Assembly (NCBI GenBank): GCA_017544725.1
Contig: JAFYDR010000032.1
Span: forward strand, 1-36,333
Direction: 5' to 3'
DNA: 36,333 nt
Source of the DNA: Kiritimatiellia bacterium
GTDB lineage: Bacteria > Verrucomicrobiota > Kiritimatiellia > RFP12 > UBA1067
Positions 16,294 to 25,310 of the stretch are shown here, piece after piece. Below the pieces are notes generated by a model. That model saw only the letters and a program-made list of their open reading frames with translations, was not told the DNA's origin and searched no databases. The stretch's first letter is position 1. Each line of letters starts with the position of its first letter. A program made the position numbers and the translations under genes.

Positions 16294-19200
16294 ATGAAAA
16301 CCGTACAACATGTCTCGCTGGTTCTCGCGTCGATCGCGGCTCTTCACGCCGTTGCTGTCGCAACCCCTTGCCGAAATCTGGCATATCGCCGGGCAACCTA
16401 TCACTCCAGTTCGATCGATTTCAAACGTACTGGGCAACTGGTGACGGACGGTTCCCTTTCCGGTGCCGACTTCCTGAACCCGCAGATCACTTCGCAGTTC
16501 CCGGACAAATCGCCACCGCAAGAGTCGAACATTTGCGCGTTTGACGGCAAGAACGAAACCAAGTGGCTCCAGTTCTCTGCCCAAGCCTGGATTCAAGTGA
16601 GTTTTCCAACCCCAGTCTCCATTGCGGCGTACAAGATTACCAGTGCCAACGACGCAGCGAATCGTGACCCGAAGGATTGGCGGCTCCTTGGTTCGAACGA
16701 TGGCAAACAGTTCACCGAAATCGAAAAGCGCAACGGTGAGAAGTTCGAGAATCGTTTTGTCACGCGCCAGTTCAAGCTTGCCAAGCCGGTTTCCTACCGC
16801 GTCTATCGTCTGGACATCACGGCGAATAGCGGTGATAAGGGCGACAACGGAACGGGACCGCGTATCCAGTTGGCAGAGTGGGATCTGCTGAACCAAGGCG
16901 GCAAGACGGTTTTGCGTCCAGACGTTGGACAATCCGCGCCTTTCATCAGCACGTGGACAAGCGCCGGAAAGAACAACGAATGGGTTTATGTGGACTTAGG
17001 AACGGAAAGTCTCGTCGATTCCGTCATCCTTCACTGGGGCGTGGCAGGTGCCGCCTCTTCGTATGACATACAGGCTTCCAACAATGCGAAAACATGGAAG
17101 ACCGTCGCCTCGAAAAACAGCGGGAAAGGCGGAAAGGAAACGCTCGCGTTCCAACCGGTCAAGGCTCGTTACCTGCGACTTCTCTGCAAAGAGACCCCGT
17201 TTAATCACTTCAACTTGGCGGAGTGGGAGATTTGGGGACAGAATGATCTCTCCTACCAGTTTCCGCCCGCACCAGTTGCCGAGAGCGACGGTTCGCTCCG
17301 TCTGACAGGCGGGAACTGGAAACTCTGCCGTGCTTCTGACATCACCGCATCGGGTGTCGAACTCTCTGGTCCCTACGATGATTCCGCATGGCTCCCCGCA
17401 GTCGTTCCGGGTACCGTCCTGACCTCCTTCCAGAAAGCCGGCGCGATTCCCGACATGAACATCGCGGATAACCAGTTGATGATTTCCGACAGCTTCTTCA
17501 CGGCGAACTTCTGGTATCGCAACACCTTCATCGCACCGCCCGTCGAGAAAGGTATGCGCACCTGGCTGAACTTTGACGCGATCAACTGGAAAGCCGATGT
17601 CTTCCTCAACGGCGCGTCTCTCGGACAGATCAACGGTTCGTTCCTGCGGAAGCGTTTCGACGTGACGGATCGGATTCGCCCTGGCGCTGAAAACCGGTTA
17701 GCCGTGTTGATCCGCGCCAATGACAATCCGGGCAACGTAACCGTGCAGGATCGGCACTCGCCCGGTTCGAACGGCGGAATTCTCGGTGCCGACAACCCCA
17801 CCATCCACGCCAGTGTCGGGTGGGACTGGACGCCGACCATTCGGGGACGCAACATCGGCATCTACCGCGATGTATTCCTCTCCCATTCGCGCGATGTGAC
17901 GCTCTCCGACGGATGGGCGATTCCCGAACTGGATGTCGTCAAGAAGGACTTTTCGCGCGCTTCCGTCGAACTACGCGTCCGGGCGCGGAACGTCGCGCGA
18001 AAACCGACGCTGGTCACCTTGCAGGGAACGATCACACCCGGCAATCTCCAAATCGTCAGCACACCAGTCGTTCTGGCACCGGGCGAGACACGCGAAATCA
18101 CAGTTGGATCGGCGACCGTCCGTAATCCCAAGCTCTGGTGGCCCGCCACTTACGGAGAACAGCCGCTTTACACGGCGAAGTTGACCGCCTTTACGCAAAC
18201 CGGTGTCTCTGATCATCATGAGTTCCGTTTTGGCATCCGCAAGTTTACCTACAAGAAAGGGAAGCCGATGGAAATCTTCTGCAACGGAACTCGTATCATC
18301 TGCCGTGGCGGCAACTGGGGTATGGACGATGCAAACCTCGCCGCCACGCCTGCAGATTACGACACGAAAGTCCGTCTGCACGCTGAGGCGAACCTCAACA
18401 TGATCCGCAACTGGGTCGGCATGACCAACCACAAGGCGTTCTACGATGCCTGCGACCAGTACGGAGTCTTGATCTGGGATGACTTCTGGCTGGCCAATCC
18501 GGCTGACGGTCCCGATCCCGCGAATCAGGCGATGTTCCTGGAAAACGCACGTGACAAGATTCTGAAGAACCGCCACCATGCCGCACTCGTCCTCTATTGC
18601 GGACGGAACGAGGGCCAGCCACCGAAAGGCCTCTTCGAGGCTCTTCCCAAACTGATCGGGGAAACGGACAACACACGCCACTACATTCCTCACTCGGCTG
18701 ATGATACTGTCAGCGGATTCGGACCCTACGGCGTACAGAATCCCGTTTGGTATTTCCAGAATACGCCGCACACGCTCCATAGCGAACGCGGACAACCCAA
18801 CATCCCGGAGATCGAGTCGATGCGCGCGATGCTCACACCTGCGCACTACTGGCCGATCGACAACGTGTGGGGAATGCACGACTTCACCGAGGGCGGAGCG
18901 CAAAACGGCGCAGCCTTCATGAATTACCTGAAGCAATCCTACGGAACGCCGACAGACTTGGACGATTTCGTGCGTCGCGCACAATTCGTCACCTACGAAA
19001 ACCACAAGGCAATGTTTGAGGCGGTCTATGCCTCCAACGGAAACGGACTCCTGATGTGGATGAGCCAGTCGGCATGGCCGTCAATGGTCTGGCAGACCTA
19101 CGACTACTGGCATGACATCAACGGCGGTTACGCTGGAGCGAAGGCGGGTAACCAACCGCGCAACGTCATCTTCAACCAGGCGACGAAGAATCTCTGGCTG

Positions 19201-19734
19201 GTCAACGCCACACCGCAACCGTTGTTCGGTGCCACCGCAACCATCGAACTGTTCGCGCTCGACGGACGCAAGCTCTACACCGACAGCGAACGCTTTTCGC
19301 TGGAAGCTGACGGATTGCGCGTCTGGCGCGACCTCCCGCAGGTTGAAGATGCTTCTCCGATTCGTTTCATCCGCACTTCGATCCGCGACGGAAACGGGCA
19401 GAAACTCTCCGAGAACTTCACATGGTACAATATGAAGGGAGATCGCAACTATCGCGAACTGGCAAATCTTCCTCCCGCCAACGTCAGCGTGACGGCGGAA
19501 CGTTCGTCCGTCACCCAAAACGGTGCGCAGGGAGAACTGACGCTCGTCAACCGTGGCGACTCACCCGCGCTACTAATCCGCGTGACCGTAACGGATGAAC
19601 AGGACAACCGCATCCTGCCGGTCCACTATTCGGACAACTACGTATCCCTCATGCCCGGAGAGACTCGCCGCCTGACATGGCAAGCACCGCGTGTCACCTC
19701 AGGCAAATGCCGTGTCACCCTCGCAGCCCGGTAA
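16294..19734 (+). CDS. Secreted glycoside hydrolase family 2 enzyme with two F5/8 type C domains
   Basis: The 1146-aa protein has a signal peptide (MKTVQHVSLVLASIAALHA, cleavage near 24) and two F5/8-type C/discoidin carbohydrate-binding regions (~25-205 and ~210-315; each ends with an LAEW segment). GH2 sugar-binding, Ig-like and TIM-barrel domains follow. CGRNEGQ near 770 supplies the probable acid/base Glu (~772), and the HSERGQPNIPE segment near 830 probably holds the nucleophile region. The layout (WRNTF-like FWYRNTF, NFDAINWKADVFLNG, GWDWTP) is that of exo-beta-D-glucosaminidases and beta-mannosidases, so it most likely releases single sugars from the non-reducing end of a glycan. The ATG at 16294 follows AGAGG and starts a clean signal peptide. 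The frame is open 75 nt further upstream. Confidence 0.93.
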   Translation: MKTVQHVSLVLASIAALHAVAVATPCRNLAYRRATYHSSSIDFKRTGQLVTDGSLSGADFLNPQITSQFPDKSPPQESNICAFDGKNETKWLQFSAQAWIQVSFPTPVSIAAYKITSANDAANRDPKDWRLLGSNDGKQFTEIEKRNGEKFENRFVTRQFKLAKPVSYRVYRLDITANSGDKGDNGTGPRIQLAEWDLLNQGGKTVLRPDVGQSAPFISTWTSAGKNNEWVYVDLGTESLVDSVILHWGVAGAASSYDIQASNNAKTWKTVASKNSGKGGKETLAFQPVKARYLRLLCKETPFNHFNLAEWEIWGQNDLSYQFPPAPVAESDGSLRLTGGNWKLCRASDITASGVELSGPYDDSAWLPAVVPGTVLTSFQKAGAIPDMNIADNQLMISDSFFTANFWYRNTFIAPPVEKGMRTWLNFDAINWKADVFLNGASLGQINGSFLRKRFDVTDRIRPGAENRLAVLIRANDNPGNVTVQDRHSPGSNGGILGADNPTIHASVGWDWTPTIRGRNIGIYRDVFLSHSRDVTLSDGWAIPELDVVKKDFSRASVELRVRARNVARKPTLVTLQGTITPGNLQIVSTPVVLAPGETREITVGSATVRNPKLWWPATYGEQPLYTAKLTAFTQTGVSDHHEFRFGIRKFTYKKGKPMEIFCNGTRIICRGGNWGMDDANLAATPADYDTKVRLHAEANLNMIRNWVGMTNHKAFYDACDQYGVLIWDDFWLANPADGPDPANQAMFLENARDKILKNRHHAALVLYCGRNEGQPPKGLFEALPKLIGETDNTRHYIPHSADDTVSGFGPYGVQNPVWYFQNTPHTLHSERGQPNIPEIESMRAMLTPAHYWPIDNVWGMHDFTEGGAQNGAAFMNYLKQSYGTPTDLDDFVRRAQFVTYENHKAMFEAVYASNGNGLLMWMSQSAWPSMVWQTYDYWHDINGGYAGAKAGNQPRNVIFNQATKNLWLVNATPQPLFGATATIELFALDGRKLYTDSERFSLEADGLRVWRDLPQVEDASPIRFIRTSIRDGNGQKLSENFTWYNMKGDRNYRELANLPPANVSVTAERSSVTQNGAQGELTLVNRGDSPALLIRVTVTDEQDNRILPVHYSDNYVSLMPGETRRLTWQAPRVTSGKCRVTLAAR

Positions 19735-19761
19735 ACGGTGCTACAATGAGATGAGATAGGA

Positions 19762-19793
19762 TTGGAACTGTGCGCGATCGCGCACAGTTCCAA
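19762..19793 (+). terminator. Perfect 32-bp palindrome, probable terminator of the GH2 gene
   Basis: Starting 28 nt after the GH2 stop, a perfect inverted repeat forms a 14-bp stem (TTGGAACTGTGCGC) closed by the loop GATC. It is followed by GTTTTGAGTTTT, a broken T-rich tract. It may act as an intrinsic terminator for the + strand gene. Confidence 0.65.
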
Positions 19794-19807
19794 GTTTTGA
19801 GTTTTGA

Positions 19808-20040
19808 TCGCCAGCATCGATTACTATCGACAGCTATGACACACGACACGCCGCATTGGACTGGCGAGACTGGCGGTTAAACACCTGTCCCCATCGTCTC
19901 CACTTCTCCGCTGGGCGGCTTTCCCGTCCTTCATTCGTCATTCGTCACTCGTCATTGCCGCCCGCTTCCGGCGGCTCGCCTCTCAGCTTAACACGCTTAA
20001 CCAGCTTTACACGCTGGCGCGAAGCGCCTGGCTGGCGGCT
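19808..20040 (+). repeat. Intergenic repeat mosaic between GH2 and DUF4175 genes
   Basis: In order: a block around ATCGACAGCTATGACAC (19808-19850), the nonamer pair GGACTGGCGAGACTGGCGG (from 19858), a TAAACACCTGTCCCCATCGTC segment, and heptamers CGTCATT/CGTCACT (19936-19956). A hairpin GCCGCC...GGCGGC (19957-19975) and nonamers of the xxGCTTAAC type (19984-20016) complete it. The first two blocks recur in reverse order and orientation at 34957-35108. Nothing gene-like is present in 19735-20049. Confidence 0.75.
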
Positions 20041-20049
20041 TCGCCGCCT

Positions 20050-23000
20050 TTACTTCATCTCGCCAATCGCCTTGAAGTAGTCGGAGACCATTTCGCGGTA
20101 TTCGGCAGGAGCCTCGTCTGGGGTTGCCGCCGCAGCTTCGTCCGCCGATTCGGTCGCACTGGTCGCGCCCATATCGACCCCGCTGACACCGTTCTCAAGC
20201 GAGGTGTAGGTGGTGCGCAGTTCCTGACGGATCTTCTTGCTCAGCTCGTCGATCTTTTTCGGCGAGGCATTTTGTTTCTGCAGCATATCCCGCAGCTGGC
20301 TCAACGCAACGACTTTGCCCAACCCGTAGGTCGGCAGTCCGTTCCGCTGTGCCGTCGCGTAGGTGGTCTCGTAGTTGCGCGTCAACTGAGAGTTGGTCGT
20401 GCTCTGATCGGACTCGCCCACCTTCGTATCCTGGCGTTTCGCGCCTTGTCCACCTTCCATACCGCGGTTCTGGGAATAACCAGAATTCTTACCGCCACCC
20501 GTTGCAACAGCATCCGTGTGACCTTCCTCCTCCACATCACCAGACTGGCTGGAGTCTTTGGTTCTGCGCTTTTCGATATTCTTGTCGCCCTCGCCGATGT
20601 GCGCGGTACGCCCCATGAACTCGCCGTCGGACATTCCCTGACGACCGGTTTGCGAACGCCCGTCCTGATCCTTGTGGTCTGGTTCCTGATTCCCCGATTT
20701 TCCGGCAGCGCTGTAATCGACCCACTCGCCTTCCTGAATGCCCCAACCCATGTCGGGGTTGGCAGCCCCTTGGTTGGTCATGGAGTCATCAGCCTCCTTC
20801 GCCAGTTCCTCCTCCTGCTCCAGCAAGTCGCCGACAATATCTTGCAACTCTTCGGGCATCGTGACCTGTCCGATTGGTGCCTTGAACTCCTCCTTGTCGA
20901 TGTTCTCCGTATTCGCCTTGCGGTTGTCGGGATTCTCGAACAGGAACTCTTCCATCTCGTCCGCTTTCTCGCCTGTCGCCGCAAGGAGATCGAGCAGGAA
21001 GTCCTCCTTCTGCAAACCGACTTCCTGGACGGCGTTGGAGGAAGATCCCTCCGCCTGTTTCATCTCCTCATAGGTCTGGTAGGTGTCGGTAACCAGTTCG
21101 TTGACCGCATCCAGATCGGGCATGGACTGGAGGTCTGTTGCCACCTTCAGCATCGCATCGGCCATCTGCTCTTTCAGTTCTGCGATCTCCTCCAACAAAT
21201 CCTCGTCCAGTTTCTCCGTCTTGTCGCCCTGACTTCCGGTGGCTCGCAACGCCTCTACGATTTTCTGCTGAATCTTTTCCAACTTCTTGATGGTGTCGGC
21301 AGCTTCTTTGATTGTCGCCTTCGCCTCTTCCTGCTGGGTGGCGGCAACTCCGTCACGGTGATCCTTCAGTATAGCGCGCAATTCGTTGATGCTGTTGGTC
21401 ATGCGAATCTGCGGGGGAATCGATTGCTTGAAGTTGTCCGACGCCATGATCTCGGAAATCTCGTACATCTTGTCCTTCAACTTCATCTCGTTCGCCTTGT
21501 CGCCGATCGATTTCATGATCACCGCGAAATCTTGATCGCCCGCATCCTCACGAGCCTGCGCGTAGCAATATCCGATCATCGCCTCCATATCCTGCGCCAG
21601 ATTGTCCTGCGTATCGACAATCCCCTCCGGCAGTTCCGAGACATTGTTCTGGATGGCACGTCCCGTTGCGCGGATGTTCGCCGTCTGTCCCTTTTGGATA
21701 CCGTCCAGAATTGCAATCAGTCCCGCTTGCGTCTGGGAGATTTCACCTTTCGCCATGCTCTTCTCTGCAAAGCCGAGAAGGGTCAACACTTGCTGTTGCG
21801 CCTCAACCGCCTGTTTCGCGTTCTCGTCCCGATCTTCCGGTTTTCCGGTGGACATTCTCGTGAGACGGGTAATCGCTTCTGGAATCGGACCGGAGATCGC
21901 CTTGCCGAGCGCAACGCGCGCCGATCCAATGGATTCGTCCTTCGTGCGCGAGAGCGTCAGCGCATACTCCCGAATCTCCGTTTCCTTCTGCTTGATATCG
22001 CCCCAAGCGTCCTCGTCGAAGGTCGGTAGCGACGACTGCAACTGCTTGGTTCCCGACAACGCCGCCTTCTGCTTGGCGAGCAGTTCGCCGAGATTCTTAC
22101 GAGCCTCCGCACGCGCCGCCTGAGCGGCGAAAACTTGGTTCGAGAAGGTGGTCATTTGGAAATTGATCAGCTGGCTGACGGCGCGATGCGGCTCTTGTGC
22201 AGTATCGAATGCCACAACGCGCAGGGAGGAGTTGAGGTCAATGTCCTCCAACGCCCCCTTCCACACCTCGGTGAACTCCTTTTTGCCGGCGAGATCCCAT
22301 TCACGAATGATCTCGCCCTCTGCCGTGGCTTTGGCGCCTCGCTTGACGCGCTCAACACGAATCTTCCCCAAGCCGTACTCGTCCACGCAGGAGAACTGCA
22401 CGACAGGCGCGGCACTCGGCGGCAAAGATGCCTTGGCACCGGACGGGGAGATCAACTGGATTTCCGGCGCACTGTCAGGAATCAACGTGAAGCGCACGGG
22501 CACATTCATTTCCATGTCGTACTGGTCGGTAGCGCGCAGCGTGAAGGAGGCCCCTTCCGAAACCGTGACCGCTCCCGTCAGCAGAACCTTGTCCGCCGAG
22601 GGTTGCAGTTTCGACTCCTGTTTCTCGAACAGAATCGATCCGCCGGTGACAGCACGGTTACACGTTGCCGTGATACGCACCTCCGAACCGACGGGAATCG
22701 AAATTGCATTGGTCAACACGTTTTCGGTGCGCGGTTGCAACCGTGTGTACTGCGGCGGAGTGATCGTCAGCGAAAGATCCTGCAACGCAAGCGGCGGAAC
22801 GCTATCGACTTTGTACAGGTCGGTCGGATAAGCGTCACCCACATGAAACCTGTACTCAACGGAGGAGGAGACTTTCGAGACACGGTAGGAGAAGGTCTCC
22901 TCCTTGTCGCTTTCCTTGAACGAACCGATACGGATCGTGGACTTTCGATCATCGGCGGGGATCACATCCACATCAATCGTCTGCCCCGCGTGACCGCTCG

Positions 23001-23625
23001 CCTTGACCGTCAAATCCACGCCATCCCCCTGCACGATCGTACGATTTCCGGGCAACACGGCAATCACCTTCGCAAACATCGGTGGCTGGATATTCGCGTA
23101 TGGTTGCGCCACTCGTTGCATGGCGATGAGCCAAGCGTTGTTGCTCAAGAGGAAGTTGGGAACGGCCAGCAAGACAAGGATACCGAGAATTGCCAAACCG
23201 CCGCGTTTCCGCCACGTCCGGTTCTTGATCTCCTGCAAGGGAATCGAATTGAATCCCGGAACGCCAGACTTCAAGTACGTACGCAACCACGGCGTCTTGT
23301 CCTTCTCCTGATCGAAGAGAACGCAGTTGATGAGATGGTTATCGAGCTGCGGGAACTTCTGTTCCAGAAAGGCAGCAACTCCCGCAGGAGAACGGCGGTG
23401 ACGCAACATGCGGATCAGGAAAACGAAACAGGCGAGTGCCAGCACAAGCCATACGCCGGAGAGAATCCAGCGCCCAAACCCGCGCGGACGCAGCCACACG
23501 TCCAATGCAGTCAGGAGTCCGAAGGCAAGCAACAACCCACCAACGCAACCGATGAACACCTCAAACGCCTTCCAGCGATTGATCTTTCCGTTGATCTGTT
23601 CCAGTTCCTGATCTAAGTTGGGCAT
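20050..23625 (-). CDS. Large DUF4175-like membrane protein with long coiled-coil C-terminal half
   Basis: The 1191-aa protein has two or three N-terminal helices (~20-70) and another near 145-165. A beta-rich middle (~180-500, several Ig-like stretches such as GDGVDLTVKAS and PVRFTLIPDSAPEIQLI) is followed by a long alpha-helical, Glu/Lys-rich second half predicted to form coiled coils. The tail of ~250 residues is Gly/Asp/Gln-rich and of low complexity. This resembles the DUF4175 proteins of PVC and Bacteroidota genomes, often found near MoxR/Bat-type genes; function is unknown. An ATG at 23631 touches the ribosome site AAAGGAG, so the ATG at 23625 with 6-nt spacing is preferred. It lies 30 nt after lepB and is probably cotranscribed with it. 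Confidence 0.85.
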   Translation of the reverse strand: MPNLDQELEQINGKINRWKAFEVFIGCVGGLLLAFGLLTALDVWLRPRGFGRWILSGVWLVLALACFVFLIRMLRHRRSPAGVAAFLEQKFPQLDNHLINCVLFDQEKDKTPWLRTYLKSGVPGFNSIPLQEIKNRTWRKRGGLAILGILVLLAVPNFLLSNNAWLIAMQRVAQPYANIQPPMFAKVIAVLPGNRTIVQGDGVDLTVKASGHAGQTIDVDVIPADDRKSTIRIGSFKESDKEETFSYRVSKVSSSVEYRFHVGDAYPTDLYKVDSVPPLALQDLSLTITPPQYTRLQPRTENVLTNAISIPVGSEVRITATCNRAVTGGSILFEKQESKLQPSADKVLLTGAVTVSEGASFTLRATDQYDMEMNVPVRFTLIPDSAPEIQLISPSGAKASLPPSAAPVVQFSCVDEYGLGKIRVERVKRGAKATAEGEIIREWDLAGKKEFTEVWKGALEDIDLNSSLRVVAFDTAQEPHRAVSQLINFQMTTFSNQVFAAQAARAEARKNLGELLAKQKAALSGTKQLQSSLPTFDEDAWGDIKQKETEIREYALTLSRTKDESIGSARVALGKAISGPIPEAITRLTRMSTGKPEDRDENAKQAVEAQQQVLTLLGFAEKSMAKGEISQTQAGLIAILDGIQKGQTANIRATGRAIQNNVSELPEGIVDTQDNLAQDMEAMIGYCYAQAREDAGDQDFAVIMKSIGDKANEMKLKDKMYEISEIMASDNFKQSIPPQIRMTNSINELRAILKDHRDGVAATQQEEAKATIKEAADTIKKLEKIQQKIVEALRATGSQGDKTEKLDEDLLEEIAELKEQMADAMLKVATDLQSMPDLDAVNELVTDTYQTYEEMKQAEGSSSNAVQEVGLQKEDFLLDLLAATGEKADEMEEFLFENPDNRKANTENIDKEEFKAPIGQVTMPEELQDIVGDLLEQEEELAKEADDSMTNQGAANPDMGWGIQEGEWVDYSAAGKSGNQEPDHKDQDGRSQTGRQGMSDGEFMGRTAHIGEGDKNIEKRRTKDSSQSGDVEEEGHTDAVATGGGKNSGYSQNRGMEGGQGAKRQDTKVGESDQSTTNSQLTRNYETTYATAQRNGLPTYGLGKVVALSQLRDMLQKQNASPKKIDELSKKIRQELRTTYTSLENGVSGVDMGATSATESADEAAAATPDEAPAEYREMVSDYFKAIGEMK

Positions 23626-23655
23626 GGGCATCTCCTTTTCCGCTTAACTCGCGGA

Positions 23656-24828
23656 CTATCGTATGAATCCCCTTCGTGGCGATGTGAACGGCCAATAGAC
23701 AAATGTCGCCGGACCCAGCAAATTATGCTCCGGAACGGGACCCCAATACCGACTGTCGAAACTGTTGCCGGAGTTGTCCCCCATCGCATAGTACTGGTTG
23801 GAAAGCAAGGTCACGGTGTCCTCTTGACTGGCGAGGCTCTGTGCACAGTACTTGTTTCCACCGGCAGGCTGGAATCCCGCGTACGGCGGACTCTTCTCCC
23901 ACGGTTTCGCACGCGACGAGATCTGCGCGACCCGCTCCGGATCTGTTACCTTCTGTCCATTCACGAACAGGTTGGGTGTTCGAATCTGCAGCGTCTCGTT
24001 GGGAAGCCCCATCATGCGTTTGATGTAGTGCGTTCCTTGCTGTACCACCGTCTTACTGCCGTACGGTGTCGGCAACACACCGACTCCCGTCGTCTCGAAG
24101 ACCATCACCTCGCCGCGACGCGGATGCCTGAAGTTCCAAATCCAACGGTTCACGAAAACGAAGTCTCCGGAGTGAACGATACCCGACCAAAGGACCTCAC
24201 CCTTTTTGACGTACTTGCCGCTGGTCAACCCGTTCGGCAGATAGTGCGACCCGTTCATCACGTCGGTTGGAATGTAATGCGGCTCTCCCCCTACTAAGAT
24301 CGTGACATACCCCGGTTTCTGATACTCCTTGGAGTCGGAAAAGGAAATCGTACCATCCCCCTTCGCGGAGACAATATGAAAGGATTCGCCCGTCACAAGC
24401 CACTTGAAGAACTTCAGGGGCTGACGATCCAAAAGCGTGCGTTGATCCGCAGGGATGGTCTCGGAATGAATCCCGTACAAGGTCGGCTGCATGGAACCAG
24501 TCGGAATCTTGAACGGCTGATAGAAATAAGCGCGAAACGCCATCGCGACACTGATCGCAACGACAAGCACATCGAAATTCTCGCGGAATCCCGCGAATTT
24601 CTTCGGCGGATTCAGCCGATCCAGACACTCTTCCAGTCCCGTTCCAGCCTTCTCCAGCTCCTCGATAGAGCCGTGCGGATACACAGCTTTCACGGCGGCG
24701 ACAGCCTGATCAATCGCCGCCAGATCTTCCGCCGACAGGATATCCTCGTTCCCGGCACGAAAAGTCTTCATCTGGTGCAACAAGCCCTTGACCTGCTTCC
24801 GCACCTTTCTGGTTTGAAAAAATCCCAT
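23656..24828 (-). CDS. lepB: Signal peptidase I
   Basis: Signal peptidase I removes signal peptides from exported proteins on the outer face of the inner membrane. The 390-aa protein has a ~85-residue cytoplasmic helical extension, one helix (~86-103), then catalytic Ser112 in PTGSMQPTL. The catalytic Lys is 270 in HYIKRMMGLP, followed by the box E motif AMGDNSGNSFDSRYWG (~348-363). Ser and Lys are separated by about 158 residues, far more than in E. coli LepB, because of an insertion (~120-235). The frame is open to 24930, but the predicted promoter lies inside that extension, and GGAAGGGA precedes the ATG at 24828, so that start is chosen. Confidence 0.95.
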   Translation of the reverse strand: MGFFQTRKVRKQVKGLLHQMKTFRAGNEDILSAEDLAAIDQAVAAVKAVYPHGSIEELEKAGTGLEECLDRLNPPKKFAGFRENFDVLVVAISVAMAFRAYFYQPFKIPTGSMQPTLYGIHSETIPADQRTLLDRQPLKFFKWLVTGESFHIVSAKGDGTISFSDSKEYQKPGYVTILVGGEPHYIPTDVMNGSHYLPNGLTSGKYVKKGEVLWSGIVHSGDFVFVNRWIWNFRHPRRGEVMVFETTGVGVLPTPYGSKTVVQQGTHYIKRMMGLPNETLQIRTPNLFVNGQKVTDPERVAQISSRAKPWEKSPPYAGFQPAGGNKYCAQSLASQEDTVTLLSNQYYAMGDNSGNSFDSRYWGPVPEHNLLGPATFVYWPFTSPRRGFIR

Positions 24829-24853
24829 AAGTTCCCTTCCGTAATACGCCATA

Positions 24854-24882
24854 AGTGTAGCAAAAAAACAAGACCAGTTCAA
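24854..24882 (-). promoter_or_regulatory. Predicted sigma70 promoter of the lepB operon
   Basis: Read on the minus strand, TTGAAC (24882-24877) and TACACT (24859-24854) are 17 bp apart, about 25 nt before the lepB ATG. The terminal repeat of element copy 2 ends at 24910, 27 nt before the -35 box. Confidence 0.7.
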
Positions 24883-24909
24883 TGCACAAAGTTGAGTGGA
24901 AGGATTGCC

Positions 24910-25224
24910 GGACGTATCTACATTTTTCACCCATTCTCATGCGCACGAGAGAATTTGGGAAACAACTAGAACAACCTAAAGGCAACAACTGAATGAGGTG
25001 CGCGGACCAACCGGTCTGCACATCGCTTCTTCGTTGCTGGGCTTTGCTGGACTCTACGTGGGACAGTCAAATGCGTCCCTATCCGTTCGATTGTATTCGA
25101 TCGCAATCGACAGCTATCGATAACACGCGACAAACGACACGCGATATGTCGCTTTCATTCTTCATTTTTCTCTCTCTCTTTCAAACGATAGCTGAACTGG
25201 CGGCGAAAAAATGCTGATGCGCCC
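24910..25224 (+). mobile_element. MITE-like repeat, copy 2, between divergent promoters
   Basis: The left end GGACGTATCTACATTTTTCACCC (start 24910) and the right end (ATGCGCCC at 25217-25224) are degenerate versions of the copy 1 ends. The internal hairpin is at about 25000-25021. The interior differs from copy 1: bases 25078-25150 are a different repeat block that recurs inverted at 35041-35108. I find no target duplication. It fills the gap between the divergent lepB and GH78 genes. Confidence 0.75.
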
Positions 25225-25243
25225 CATCCACCCAAAATTCATG

Positions 25244-25272
25244 CTGACGCGGGGCGGAATGTTTGCTAGACT
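25244..25272 (+). promoter_or_regulatory. Predicted sigma70 promoter of the GH78 cluster
   Basis: CTGACG (25244-25249) and TAGACT (25267-25272) are 17 bp apart, 39 nt before the ATG. The repeat element ends at 25224, 19 nt before the -35 box. Confidence 0.55.
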
Positions 25273-25310
25273 TTTTCCATCTGAATCGTAAGAGAAAGTG
25301 AGTACGAGGT

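Noticed and set aside
20272..22029. 585-aa open frame antisense to the DUF4175 gene, also 22135-23616
   Set aside because: They are mirror frames of a long coding strand with biased codons. The protein has no recognisable domain and lies wholly inside a well-supported gene.
24829..24930. Longer N-terminus of signal peptidase I
   Set aside because: The extra codons cover the predicted promoter and have no ribosome site.
24902..25232. Target duplication around element copy 2
   Set aside because: The eight bases outside each end (GGATTGCC and CATCCACC) do not match, so no duplication can be claimed.
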